64,000 bases of DNA from Streptomyces sp. NBC_01016 (GTDB taxonomy: Bacteria; Actinomycetota; Actinomycetes; Streptomycetales; Streptomycetaceae): assembly GCF_026341035.1 (NCBI RefSeq), contig NZ_JAPEOQ010000001.1, positions 4,712,001-4,776,000 on the forward strand, written 5' to 3'. Each line of letters opens with the position of its first letter. Within the stretch, counting starts at the first letter, position 1. Below the pieces are notes generated by a model. That model was not told the origin of the DNA, did no database searches, and saw only the letters and a program-made list of their open reading frames with translations. The translations under genes were made by a program, and so were the position numbers. This document shows, piece by piece, positions 41,918-49,794 of the stretch.

Positions 41918-43578
41918 CCGTCCGCCCGCAGCAGCATGACACCGCTCGGCGTGAGGCCGCCGGTGCTGACCACGGCGGTGCGGGCCCCGGCGATCTGCCG
42001 GGCGCCACCCTCGCCGCGCAACTGCGTGATCGCCTCGCGGACGAGGCCCATGCCGTGAGTGCGGCCGTGCGAGAGCTGGCCGCCGTGCGGATTGACGGGC
42101 AGCACCCCGTCGCGGGCGATGTTCTTGCCGCCGTCCAGGAAGTCCTTGGCCTCCCCGATGCCGCAGAAGCCCAACGCCTCAAGCCACGAGAGGCAGTTGA
42201 CGGTGAAGCCGTCGTAGAGCAGCGCCACGTCGACGTCGTCGGGCCGTAGATCGGTACGCGTCCACAGATGAGCGGCCTGCCCGAGCACCTGGGGTTCGTG
42301 AGTCGATGTCGTCTGGTCCCATTCCAGGCGCTCGACGAGCTGCGTGCCGACCGCCTCGACGAGTACGGGCGGCTTCGGCAGCCCACGGGCGACGTCGACC
42401 GCCGACACCACCACCGCGATCGACCCGTCGCACGGCACATCACAGTCGTAGAGGCCGAAGGGGCTGGTGATGGGGCGGGCCGACAGGTAGTCGTCCATGG
42501 TGAGCGGCTCGCGGTAGATCGCCTCGGGGTTGAGCGCGGCGTTCGCGCGCTGGTTGAGGGCGATCCAGCCGAGCGTCTCGCGCGTGGTGCCGTACTCGTG
42601 GAAGTGGCGCTGCGCGTTCTGCGCGAGGTGGATCGCGGCGGAGTGAGCGCCGAACGGCGTGACCCACTGCGCGCCGTCCGCGACCCGGTCCTGACGTGGC
42701 ATCGGCCGCAGCCCCTCGCGCACCTGCTGGGTGTGCGTGGTCTCCCAGACGGTACGGAAGCACAGCACGTGCCGGGCCAAACCGCCCGCGACCGCCAGCA
42801 TCGCGGCGATCACCGAGCCGGTCGGGCCGAACGTTTCCATCCCGCCGTTGTGCCAGGTCGGCCGGATGCCGAGTGCGCTCTCCACGGCGGTGACGCCGCC
42901 CTCCCCGAAACCGGCCGAGATGCCCGAGCCCGGATACGTGGCGAGGCCGTCGATGTCGTCGAGGGCGAGCCCCGCGTCGGCGACGGCCCGCTCGCACGCC
43001 TCGACGGTCAGCGCGAGCGGCGGCACGCCGAGGCGCCGGCCGATCCTGGAGGCCCCGGTGCCGGTCAGCGCTGCCCGGTGCTCGAAGCGGTCGGTGCTCA
43101 CCGGCGGCCGGACCAGGGCCCTGATCCGCTCGGGATCCGGGTCGTCCGGTGGCAGGGCCGGCAGCGGGTCCGGCTGTTCGGCGCACGGCCGGAACAGCGG
43201 CAGCCACACGTCCTCGACCTGCTCGAAGGCCACCTCCAGGCGCATCCCGAGCCGCAGCTCGGACGGCTCGCAGCCGACGACGTTGGTGGTGAGCCGGACC
43301 CGCGGATCCTCGTCGACCGCCACCCGAGCCACCACGAACGGCGGCTCAAGACCGGGCGCGGGGAAGCGTTCGTTGACCGTGAAGGAGACGAGGGTGGCGG
43401 TGCCCGCGACCTCGGCGACGGTCAGCTCGTGACCGCGGCAGCGGCGGCAGACCGGCAGCGGCGGATGGTTCAGCGCGGAGCAGTCCGCGCACCGCTGGAA
43501 GCGGAGCCGGCCGTCCGCGCCGGACGTCCAGAAGAACGCGGTGTCATCGGTGAGCAGAGGCAAGGAACGCCGTGCCAC
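41914..43578 (-). CDS. DUF35 (OB-fold, zinc) fused to Ltp2-like thiolase-fold aldolase
   Basis: A 554-residue two-domain protein. Residues 1 to about 130 are a DUF35 unit: zinc knuckles CADC and CRRC near residues 31-48, then an OB-fold (TLVSFTVNERFPAPGLEPPFVVARV). From about residue 165 a thiolase-like domain of the SCP-x/Ltp2 type follows (ALTGTGASRIGRRLG, VEACERAVADAGLALDDIDG, LYDGFTVNCLSWLEALGFC, NPHGGQLSHGRTHGMG). The Cys nucleophile of true thiolases is not evident. In steroid degradation Ltp2 works only with a separate DUF35 partner as a retro-aldolase; here both are in one chain. It should cleave a beta-hydroxyacyl-CoA side chain. Confidence 0.88.
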   Translation of the reverse strand: MARRSLPLLTDDTAFFWTSGADGRLRFQRCADCSALNHPPLPVCRRCRGHELTVAEVAGTATLVSFTVNERFPAPGLEPPFVVARVAVDEDPRVRLTTNVVGCEPSELRLGMRLEVAFEQVEDVWLPLFRPCAEQPDPLPALPPDDPDPERIRALVRPPVSTDRFEHRAALTGTGASRIGRRLGVPPLALTVEACERAVADAGLALDDIDGLATYPGSGISAGFGEGGVTAVESALGIRPTWHNGGMETFGPTGSVIAAMLAVAGGLARHVLCFRTVWETTHTQQVREGLRPMPRQDRVADGAQWVTPFGAHSAAIHLAQNAQRHFHEYGTTRETLGWIALNQRANAALNPEAIYREPLTMDDYLSARPITSPFGLYDCDVPCDGSIAVVVSAVDVARGLPKPPVLVEAVGTQLVERLEWDQTTSTHEPQVLGQAAHLWTRTDLRPDDVDVALLYDGFTVNCLSWLEALGFCGIGEAKDFLDGGKNIARDGVLPVNPHGGQLSHGRTHGMGLVREAITQLRGEGGARQIAGARTAVVSTGGLTPSGVMLLRADG

Positions 43579-43612
43579 GGGATCTCCTCGAAGTAGCGCT
43601 ACGAGCCACTGG

Positions 43613-44989
43613 TCAGCGGATGTCCGCTCGTTCGCCGCGCGCCGTCACCGGAGCGGCCAGGCCCTGCTCGTCGCAGGCCTTCTGGAGCTTGTCCAGGGTC
43701 TCGTCGAGCCCGGGGCCGAGCCGCTTGCCCGGCGTGAACGTGGCGGGCAGGTGACGCATGCCATTGATGATCCCGACGGAGTCGTAGTGCACGGTCCCCT
43801 CCGCAGCACACACGTAGTCCGGCATCCGGTCCAGGACATGGCTGAGCATCCGCTTGAACACCACACGCGCGACGTTCGAGCCGATGCAGCGGTGGATGCC
43901 GAGGCCGAACGCCTGGTGCCGGTTGCCCTTGCGCTCCAGGTCGACGTGGTTCGGGTCGGGGAAGACCGACGGGTCACGGTTGGCCATCGCCCACGACAGC
44001 CACACCCGGTCGCCCTCCTTGAACTCCTGGCCCGCCAGCGCGCAGTCCTCGGCGACGGTACGTCCGTCGCCCACGGCCGGCGTGAAGTAGCGCAGGAATT
44101 CCTCCGTGGCCGGGTCGAGCAGTTTCGCCCGCTCGCGGCTGAGCCGCTCCCGCTCCTCGGGGTGTTGCGAGAGCCACTCCAGGGAACGCCCGGTGAGCGC
44201 CGTCGTCGTGTCGAACCCGCCGCCGATCAGCAGTGCGAGCACCCCGAGGAGGTCCATGTCGGAGGGCTTGGTGTCACCGACATCCGCGTTGACCACGGCG
44301 TCCACCAAGCCGGGCCGGGGCGTGGCACGGATCGTGTTCATGTGCTCGGCGATGTCCGTCATCATGGCGATGTGCAGCTCGCGGACCCGCTCCCGGTCGG
44401 GGGAGTTCGGCGGGGTGTAGACACCGGCATGGGCGGGCTCGTTGTACAGCTGCCACTTCTTCAGCGGAATGCCCATCATGGCCAGCGTGAACACCGCGGG
44501 CACCGGATTGGCGAGGTCCTCCACGAAGTCGATCTCGCCGGACTCGATACGCTCGTCGAGGCAGGCCCTGATCAGCTCGTCCAGGAACGGGATCCACCGC
44601 TGCACCGCCGCCGGTGACAGATACGGGTTGAGGGCCTGCCGGTAGTGGCGCTGCTCCGGCGGGTCCATCTCCAGGAATCCGCCGCGAAAGCCCTGGCCCT
44701 GTGCCGGGGCGGGGATGGTGATGCCCTGGTATCCGCGGCGTTCGTTGTTGACGTCGTGGTCGTTGGAGAGCTTGTCCGCGGACCGGGCGATGTCGAACAC
44801 CGCTTGGTGGCTCGAGGCGACGAAGTGCCCGCCGTGGGTGTCCGTCCACGCCACCGGACAGCGGCCCTGCATCTCCTCGGTGATCTCGACGAACCGCTCC
44901 CGGTACTCGGGGGCGTGGCGGTCGAAGTGGTACCGGACGTCCTTGCGTGCCTCGTCGTCCGGCATGCCGTTCTGTTCCTGCGTGGTCAC
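43613..44989 (-). CDS. Cytochrome P450, copy 1
   Basis: A 458-residue soluble bacterial P450. The I-helix reads LLIGGGFDTTTALTG with the acid-alcohol pair replaced by Asp-Thr, the ExxR is EEFLRY, and the heme Cys is residue 368 in FGLGIHRCIG. The N-terminal 40 residues are charged with no membrane anchor. Such class I enzymes need a ferredoxin; one is encoded 31 bases upstream. No dedicated ferredoxin reductase is beside it. It would introduce the first hydroxyl group into an unactivated hydrocarbon skeleton. Starting at residue 9 (Met) is an alternative. Confidence 0.92.
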   Translation of the reverse strand: MTTQEQNGMPDDEARKDVRYHFDRHAPEYRERFVEITEEMQGRCPVAWTDTHGGHFVASSHQAVFDIARSADKLSNDHDVNNERRGYQGITIPAPAQGQGFRGGFLEMDPPEQRHYRQALNPYLSPAAVQRWIPFLDELIRACLDERIESGEIDFVEDLANPVPAVFTLAMMGIPLKKWQLYNEPAHAGVYTPPNSPDRERVRELHIAMMTDIAEHMNTIRATPRPGLVDAVVNADVGDTKPSDMDLLGVLALLIGGGFDTTTALTGRSLEWLSQHPEERERLSRERAKLLDPATEEFLRYFTPAVGDGRTVAEDCALAGQEFKEGDRVWLSWAMANRDPSVFPDPNHVDLERKGNRHQAFGLGIHRCIGSNVARVVFKRMLSHVLDRMPDYVCAAEGTVHYDSVGIINGMRHLPATFTPGKRLGPGLDETLDKLQKACDEQGLAAPVTARGERADIR

Positions 44990-45020
44990 GTGGTGCCTCC
45001 TCCCGGTGCGGGCCGGCGCG

Positions 45021-45242
45021 TCAGCCCGCGGACGCGCCGGACTCGCCGGTCTCGGTGATGGTGATGGCCCGTTCCGGGCAGGAGCGCATCGCCTCGGCCG
45101 CCGCCTCCGTCTCGCCGGCCGGCACGTCCTCGCTCATCGGTGACGAGTGTCCGTCGATCTCGTCGAGCTGGAACACCTTCGGCGCGATCATGGCGCAGAG
45201 AGTGTGGCCCTGGCAGCGGTCCTGATCGACAGTGACCTTCAT
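45021..45242 (-). CDS. [3Fe-4S]-type ferredoxin for P450 copy 1
   Basis: A 73-residue ferredoxin from the ATG at 45242. Cluster ligands are in CQGHTLC and the distal RSCPERAI; the position of the fourth Cys is occupied by other residues (DRCQGHTLCAMIAPKVF), which is typical of [3Fe-4S] ferredoxins next to actinobacterial P450s. It is located directly upstream of the P450 gene in the same operon and should carry electrons to it. Confidence 0.9.
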   Translation of the reverse strand: MKVTVDQDRCQGHTLCAMIAPKVFQLDEIDGHSSPMSEDVPAGETEAAAEAMRSCPERAITITETGESGASAG

Positions 45243-45277
45243 GAACAGTCCCTTCCCTACCAAAGTTTGACGCCCCG

Positions 45278-46138
45278 TCAGCGTTGCCAGTCGTACCACT
45301 TGAGGTAGCCGCCGGCGTCCACACGCAGCTGCGTACCCGTGATGTAGCGGGCCTCGTCCGAGGCGAGGAAGAGGACCGCATTGCTGATGTCGACCGGCTC
45401 CACGTACGGGATGGGCATCGCCTGCTGCACGGCGAAGGCCGGCTCGGCGTCCTGCCGGGTGGGGTGCTCCAGGTCCGGGCGGAACGAGCGGTACATGGGC
45501 TCGCTCTGGAGCATCTGCGTGTTGCAGTTCGTGGGATGCACGACGTTGGCGCGCTGCTTCAACGGGGCGAGATTACGGGCGAGTTCGTGCATGTACTCGG
45601 CGAGGGCCCGCTTGGCGTACGCGTAGCCTGCGCCGCCCGGGTTGGAGCCCGGGTTGTCCACGATGCCGTGCTGCATGAGGGCGGCCGTCGAGGCGGTGGC
45701 GATCACGGAGGCGCCCTCGCGCAGGTGCGGCAGGGCGGCCTGGATGACGTTGATACTGCCGATCAGGTCGACGTCGACCGCGTCCGACCACGCCTGGAGC
45801 GCTGGAGTGCCTTGCAGTGGAGCGATCCCGGCCTGTGCCACGACGATGTCGACCCCGCCGAACTCGGCCACCGTACTGTCCACGGCGTCCCGCATCGCCT
45901 CGATGCTGCGTACGTCGGCTTGGACGGGAAGCACCTTGCGGCCCACCTTCTCCACCAGGCGGGCGGTCTCCTTCAGGTCCTCCGGCGTCGCCATCGGATA
46001 GTTGACCGTCTCGTAGTCGCGACACAGGTCGATCGCGACGATGTCGGCGCCCTCCTCCGCGAGCCGCACCGCGTGACTGCGGCCCTGTCCGCGCGCCGCG
46101 CCGGTGATGATCGCGACCTTGCCCTCGACTCGCCCCAT
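45278..46138 (-). CDS. Mycofactocin-coupled SDR (carveol-dehydrogenase-like)
   Basis: A 286-residue SDR with the features of the mycofactocin-dependent subfamily: the glycine motif within AIITGAARGQGRSHAVRLAE, and a long insert after beta-2 (DLCRDYETVNYPMATPEDL, then KETARLVEKVGRKVLPVQADVRS). This insert is believed to bury the NAD so that it is recycled by mycofactocin. YAYAK is the active site. Known members include carveol dehydrogenase of limonene degraders. No mycofactocin biosynthesis genes are in this window. It would oxidise a P450-made secondary alcohol to a ketone. Confidence 0.88.
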   Translation of the reverse strand: MGRVEGKVAIITGAARGQGRSHAVRLAEEGADIVAIDLCRDYETVNYPMATPEDLKETARLVEKVGRKVLPVQADVRSIEAMRDAVDSTVAEFGGVDIVVAQAGIAPLQGTPALQAWSDAVDVDLIGSINVIQAALPHLREGASVIATASTAALMQHGIVDNPGSNPGGAGYAYAKRALAEYMHELARNLAPLKQRANVVHPTNCNTQMLQSEPMYRSFRPDLEHPTRQDAEPAFAVQQAMPIPYVEPVDISNAVLFLASDEARYITGTQLRVDAGGYLKWYDWQR

Positions 46139-46157
46139 GCCGCTTCCCCTCTTCCCG

Positions 46158-47000
46158 TTACGCGTTGGTGTGGAGCCCTGCCTGGTCCAGCGCCGCGAGC
46201 GCCGGCTCCAGAGCGCCGAGGCGTGCGCCGATCCCGTCCACGGTCTGCCGGACCACGGCCGCGTCCTTGGCCACGAACTCCCGTACATCACTGATGAATC
46301 GCTCCGCCGCTCCCCGCGACGCCGCCCCGGAGAGGGCTCGGCTCGCGGCGCTGCCGTGACCGAGCGCGTCCAGCAGTACCGCCTCGTGGACACCGAGCTC
46401 CCGGCCGAGCCGCGCCGCCTCCGCGACCAGGCCCAACTGCGCCGTGAACAGGGCGTTGTTGATGAGTTTGACGCTCTGGCCCGCGCCCACCGGGCCGACC
46501 GGGAGGACCGGATTCGCGTACGTCGCGAGCACCGGGCGCAGTCGCTCCACGGTGGCCTCGTCGCCGCCCGCGAAGACGGTGAGCCGGCCGGTCGCGATGT
46601 CGTGCGGGCCGCCGCTGACCGGCGCGTCGAGGACGGTGATGCCCCGCGCGGCGATCTCGCGGACCGTGTGCGGGCTCGTGGTGGTGTGGATGATGAGCGC
46701 GGCGTTCCGGGGCAGGGTGTCGAGCAGCCCGCTGCCGAGGCATACCTCCCGCACCTGCTGGTCGGTGAACACGCAGACAATGAACGCGTCCACGCCCTCG
46801 GCCGCGTCCTCGACACGTTCGACGGCTTTGGCCCCCTCCGCGGTCAGTGTCGCCCGGCGCTCGGGGGTGCGGCCCACGGTGCACACCTTGTGCCCGCCCG
46901 CCACCAGACGGCGCACCATGGGCAGCCCCATGCGTCCCGCGCCGGCGAACCCGATCCGACGCACAGGTGGGTCGGGCTGTCCGGATGATCCGCGCGTCAC
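46158..47000 (-). CDS. Beta-hydroxyacid dehydrogenase, copy 2
   Basis: A 280-residue 3-hydroxyisobutyrate-dehydrogenase-like protein. IGFAGAGRMGLPMVRRLVAGG binds NAD(P), VLDAPVSGGPHDIATGRLTVFAGG is the substrate loop, and the catalytic Lys is in GQSVKLINNALFTAQLG. GTG 47000 was chosen: ggaagggg lies upstream and longer readings run through the promoter and operator. It is the first gene of the roughly 16 kb minus-strand operon ending at 31167 and is divergent from 47181. Confidence 0.88.
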   Translation of the reverse strand: MTRGSSGQPDPPVRRIGFAGAGRMGLPMVRRLVAGGHKVCTVGRTPERRATLTAEGAKAVERVEDAAEGVDAFIVCVFTDQQVREVCLGSGLLDTLPRNAALIIHTTTSPHTVREIAARGITVLDAPVSGGPHDIATGRLTVFAGGDEATVERLRPVLATYANPVLPVGPVGAGQSVKLINNALFTAQLGLVAEAARLGRELGVHEAVLLDALGHGSAASRALSGAASRGAAERFISDVREFVAKDAAVVRQTVDGIGARLGALEPALAALDQAGLHTNA

Positions 47001-47022
47001 AAGAACACCCCTTCCGTTTCGC

Positions 47023-47037
47023 GAGAACTGTAATCTC
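47023..47037. promoter_or_regulatory. Operator palindrome, site 2
   Basis: GAGAACTGTAATCTC (GAGAA-N5-ATCTC) lies 23 bases before the GTG of the leftward dehydrogenase gene. Read on the minus strand it contains a -10 (TACAGT, 47032-47027) with TTCCGA (47055-47050) as a weak -35 at 17 bases. Confidence 0.55.
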
Positions 47038-47116
47038 ACCCACGAGGCTTCGGAAGGTGTCGGCTGCGACTTTCTGGCCGCCTGGTCCGGGCGTGCGTCC
47101 TGTTGCCCGGCGATCG

Positions 47117-47133
47117 GGAGAACCATATTCTCC
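47117..47133. promoter_or_regulatory. Operator palindrome, site 3 (perfect)
   Basis: GGAGAACCATATTCTCC has perfect 6-bp arms (GGAGAA/TTCTCC) and a five-base centre, the best copy of the motif in the window. Seven bases downstream is GATAAT (47140-47145), a good -10 for the rightward operon that contains the TetR gene. Confidence 0.65.
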
Positions 47134-47180
47134 ATTGGGGATAATCAAACATGCGTCAACTCTCCGTACCAGGAGGCACC

Positions 47181-47567
47181 GTGGCCCACTCCGAGCCGCC
47201 GAGGGACGCCCGCGCCGTGCGCAGGGCCGTGCTCGGTGACGCCTACGTCGACGCCGCCGTCCGCGACACCCGGCCCGCCGTGGCCGAGTTCCAGGACTAC
47301 ATCACCGAGACGGCGTGGGGCGTGTGGGCACGCGGCGGCGCCCTCAGTGCCCGCGACCGCAGCCTGCTCGTGCTCGCCATGACCGCCGCGCTCGGGCGCA
47401 TGGAGGAGTTCCGCACCCACGCCATCGCCGCCCCGCGCGCGGGCGTCACCCAGCAGGAGATCGACGAACTTCCCTTCCAGATCGCCGCCTACTGCGGTGT
47501 CCCGGCCGGGAACGCGGCCCTTCGCTGCCTCACCGAGGTCGCGGCCCTGCCCAAGGGCGAGGGCTGA
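47181..47567 (+). CDS. Carboxymuconolactone decarboxylase-family (AhpD-fold) protein 1
   Basis: A 128-residue AhpD-fold protein (FQDYITETAWGVWARGGALSARDRSLLVLAMTAALGRMEEFRTHAIAAPRAG). It lacks the CxxC pair of AhpD peroxidases and resembles the decarboxylase branch with RxxxxH. The reaction may be decarboxylation or isomerisation of a ring-opened acid. GTG 47181 with aggagg five bases upstream is favoured; ATG 47151 would overlap the promoter. It is the first gene of the operon that ends with the TetR gene. Confidence 0.88.
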   Translation: MAHSEPPRDARAVRRAVLGDAYVDAAVRDTRPAVAEFQDYITETAWGVWARGGALSARDRSLLVLAMTAALGRMEEFRTHAIAAPRAGVTQQEIDELPFQIAAYCGVPAGNAALRCLTEVAALPKGEG

Positions 47568-47569
47568 CG

Positions 47570-48439
47570 ATGGCGACGATCGGGTTCGTCGGACTCGGCA
47601 ACATGGGCGGCGCGCTCGCCGCCAACCTCGTACAGCGCGGTCACGAGGTTCTCGCCCATGACGCCGCGGGTCCGGGGCGCACCCCGGCCGGCGCGGTGGC
47701 GTGCAAGGACGTCACCGAAGTCGCCCGTGGTGCACGGATCGTGGTGTTCTCGTTGCCCGACGGGCACGTCAGCGAGAAGGTCGCGCGCGAGCTCACGGAC
47801 ACGACCGGGCGCGGCACCGCGTACGTGGTGGACACCTCGACCGTCGGGGTGAGCGCCGCACGGCGCGTCGCGGGCCTGCTCGCGGAGCACGGCATCGGGC
47901 ATGCCGATGCCCCCGTCTCCGGTGGTGTCTCAGGCGCCCGCGCCCGCACGCTCACCATCATGTATGCCGCCTCAGACGCCGTCTGCGCCGAGATCGAGCC
48001 GGTGCTCGCCGACCTGAGCGACAGGCGCCGCAGGGTGGGGGAACGGCCGGGCCTGGCGCAGGCGGCGAAGCTGGCCAACAACTTCCTGTCCGCCACCGCC
48101 CTCGCCGCCACCAGCGAGGCACTCGCCTTCGGCCGCACCGCCGGTCTCGATCCGGCGGTGCTGATGGACGTACTGAACGCCTCCAGCGGACGCAGCGGCG
48201 CCACCGAGGACAAGTTCCCCCGCCACGTCCTCACCGGCGGCTACGACTCGGGGTTCGCCAACTCCCTGATGGCCAAGGATGTGCAGCTGTATCTGGGCGC
48301 CGTGGGTGAGCAGGGCGGGCCCGACGAGGTCGGCGCGCTCATCGGCGCCCTGTGGAGCCGGTTCGCCGAGGCGGAGCCGGGCGTCGACTTCACCCGCGTG
48401 TATCCGTATCTCGAGGCCGCCAGGAGGAGTGACGCATGA
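47570..48439 (+). CDS. Beta-hydroxyacid dehydrogenase, copy 3
   Basis: A 289-residue enzyme with TIGFVGLGNMGGALAANLVQRGHEVLAHD, ADAPVSGGVSGARARTLTIMY and the catalytic Lys in AQAAKLANNFLSATALAA. The C-terminal sequence DVLNASSGRSGATEDKFPRHVLTGGYDSGF is typical of 3-hydroxyisobutyrate dehydrogenase-like proteins. It is separated by two bases from the upstream gene and overlaps the next (ATGA). It could oxidise a small hydroxy acid released from the skeleton. Confidence 0.92.
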   Translation: MATIGFVGLGNMGGALAANLVQRGHEVLAHDAAGPGRTPAGAVACKDVTEVARGARIVVFSLPDGHVSEKVARELTDTTGRGTAYVVDTSTVGVSAARRVAGLLAEHGIGHADAPVSGGVSGARARTLTIMYAASDAVCAEIEPVLADLSDRRRRVGERPGLAQAAKLANNFLSATALAATSEALAFGRTAGLDPAVLMDVLNASSGRSGATEDKFPRHVLTGGYDSGFANSLMAKDVQLYLGAVGEQGGPDEVGALIGALWSRFAEAEPGVDFTRVYPYLEAARRSDA

Positions 48440-49041
48440 CCACCACACCCGAGGCAGGGCCTAGCGGCCCCCGCATCACGCCGCTGCCGGTGCGGCAGTG
48501 GCCGCCGCAGATGCACGAGGCGCTGGCCGCCCTCACCCCGCCGACGCCCCGGCACCCGGTCCCGGAGAAGGGGGCCGACCGGCCCAAGGGGCTCAACGCC
48601 CTGGGTGTGCTGGCCCGTTACCCCGAGCTGACCCGCGCCTTCAACGTCTTCAACGGTCACCTGCTCTTCGCCACCACCCTCACGATCCGTCAGCGCGAAT
48701 TGCTGATCCTGCGCATCAGCGCGCTGCGCGACGCCACATACGAATGGAAGCAGCACACGTGGATCGCCCGGCACGAGGCCGACATGACGGACGACGAGAT
48801 CGAGCGGGTGAGCGCGGGGCCCGATGCCGCCGGCTGGAGCGACGAGGAGCGGTCCCTGCTGCGGGCCGTGGACGAGCTGATCGGCGACGCGCGGATCGCC
48901 GACGCCACTTGGCGCAGGCTCGCGGAGGCCCTCGACGAGCGCCAACTGATGGACGTGGTGTTCAGTGTCGGCGCCTATGACACCATCGCCATGGCGTTCA
49001 GGACCTTCGGCGTGGTACTCGATGACGACCTCAAGGCGTGA
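48436..49041 (+). CDS. Carboxymuconolactone decarboxylase-family (AhpD-fold) protein 2
   Basis: A 201-residue protein with an N-terminal proline-rich segment of about 50 residues and the CMD core: NALGVLARYPELTRAFNVFNGHLLFATTLTIRQRELLILRISALRDATYEWKQHTWIARHEADMTDDEI. The EWxQH signature and lack of CxxC match a large actinobacterial subfamily of unknown reaction often found with catabolic SDRs and P450s. It overlaps the dehydrogenase gene upstream and is followed by the TetR gene after six bases. Confidence 0.9.
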   Translation: MTTTPEAGPSGPRITPLPVRQWPPQMHEALAALTPPTPRHPVPEKGADRPKGLNALGVLARYPELTRAFNVFNGHLLFATTLTIRQRELLILRISALRDATYEWKQHTWIARHEADMTDDEIERVSAGPDAAGWSDEERSLLRAVDELIGDARIADATWRRLAEALDERQLMDVVFSVGAYDTIAMAFRTFGVVLDDDLKA

Positions 49042-49047
49042 CGCCTC

Positions 49048-49710
49048 ATGGCGAGTTGGCGCGAACAGGCAGTCGCCCGCACGGTGGACCCGGTGCGAGC
49101 CCGCGCCGAGCAGCGCGTGCAGGGCTTTCTCGACGCCGCGCTCGAACTGCTCGCGGGTGAGTCGGGCAAGGACTTCACGGTCCAGGAGGTCGTCCGGCAG
49201 TCGGGGCAGTCGCTGCGCAGCTTCTACCAGAACTTCGGGGGCAAGCACGAGCTGCTGCTCGCGCTCCTCGAGGAGTCGGTATTCAAGACCGCGACCCGGC
49301 TGCGCGAGGCGATGGCCACGGAGCCGGACGCGCTCAGCAGACTGCGCCGCTTCACCCTCGAATACCACCGGCTGTGCAGGCCGCCGACGCAGCCGCGCTC
49401 CTCACGCAGCGTCGAAATCCTCGGCATGGCCGAGTTCGCCCAGCAGTTGCTCACCGACGACCCCAAGGAGGCTGCGCGCGCCTTCGCGCCGATCTTCGCG
49501 CTGCTGGAGGAGATCCTCGACGATGCGGCGGCCGAGGGCTCGATCCGCCCCGGCCTGGACCGGCACGCAGGAGCGGGAGCGATGTTGCAGGCCATCATGT
49601 TCAACTCCTTCGCCCTGACGCTCAGCGGGGCGCCGGTGCGCGGCCGTGGTGGGGACGCCGAGGCGCTGTGGGACCTGCTCGTCCACGGGGTGGCGGCCGA
49701 GCATCCATGA
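49048..49710 (+). CDS. TetR-family transcriptional regulator
   Basis: A 220-residue regulator. The helix-turn-helix is at about residues 20-65 (EQRVQGFLDAALELLAGESGKDFTVQEVVRQSGQSLRSFYQNFGGKHELL); the rest is a helical ligand-binding domain with hydrophobic pocket residues (EILGMAEFAQQLL, AMLQAIMFNSFALTL). It closes the 47181 operon whose promoter contains the perfect palindrome at 47117-47133, and a further palindrome lies two bases after its stop. It is the best candidate to bind the six GAGAA-N5-TTCTC sites; it probably releases DNA on binding a CoA ester or hydrophobic intermediate. Confidence 0.92.
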   Translation: MASWREQAVARTVDPVRARAEQRVQGFLDAALELLAGESGKDFTVQEVVRQSGQSLRSFYQNFGGKHELLLALLEESVFKTATRLREAMATEPDALSRLRRFTLEYHRLCRPPTQPRSSRSVEILGMAEFAQQLLTDDPKEAARAFAPIFALLEEILDDAAAEGSIRPGLDRHAGAGAMLQAIMFNSFALTLSGAPVRGRGGDAEALWDLLVHGVAAEHP

Positions 49711-49711
49711 C

Positions 49712-49726
49712 GGAAACGTGCTTCTC
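49712..49726. promoter_or_regulatory. Operator palindrome, site 4
   Basis: GGAAACGTGCTTCTC lies 68 bases before the P450 GTG. It overlaps a possible -35 (TTCTCG, 49722-49727) with TATCGT (49745-49750) as -10 at 17 bases. Confidence 0.5.
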
Positions 49727-49794
49727 GCAAATCGAGATGGTTGATATCGTGCGAGCGGCACGCCAGGCACGCCGCACCTGAAAGGGGCGCTCAC

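Noticed and set aside
41914..43578. Assigning a sterol substrate from the Ltp2-like domain
   Set aside because: Steroid-ring degradation genes (KstD, HsaABCD, IpdAB) are absent from the window, so Ltp2 similarity alone does not identify the substrate.
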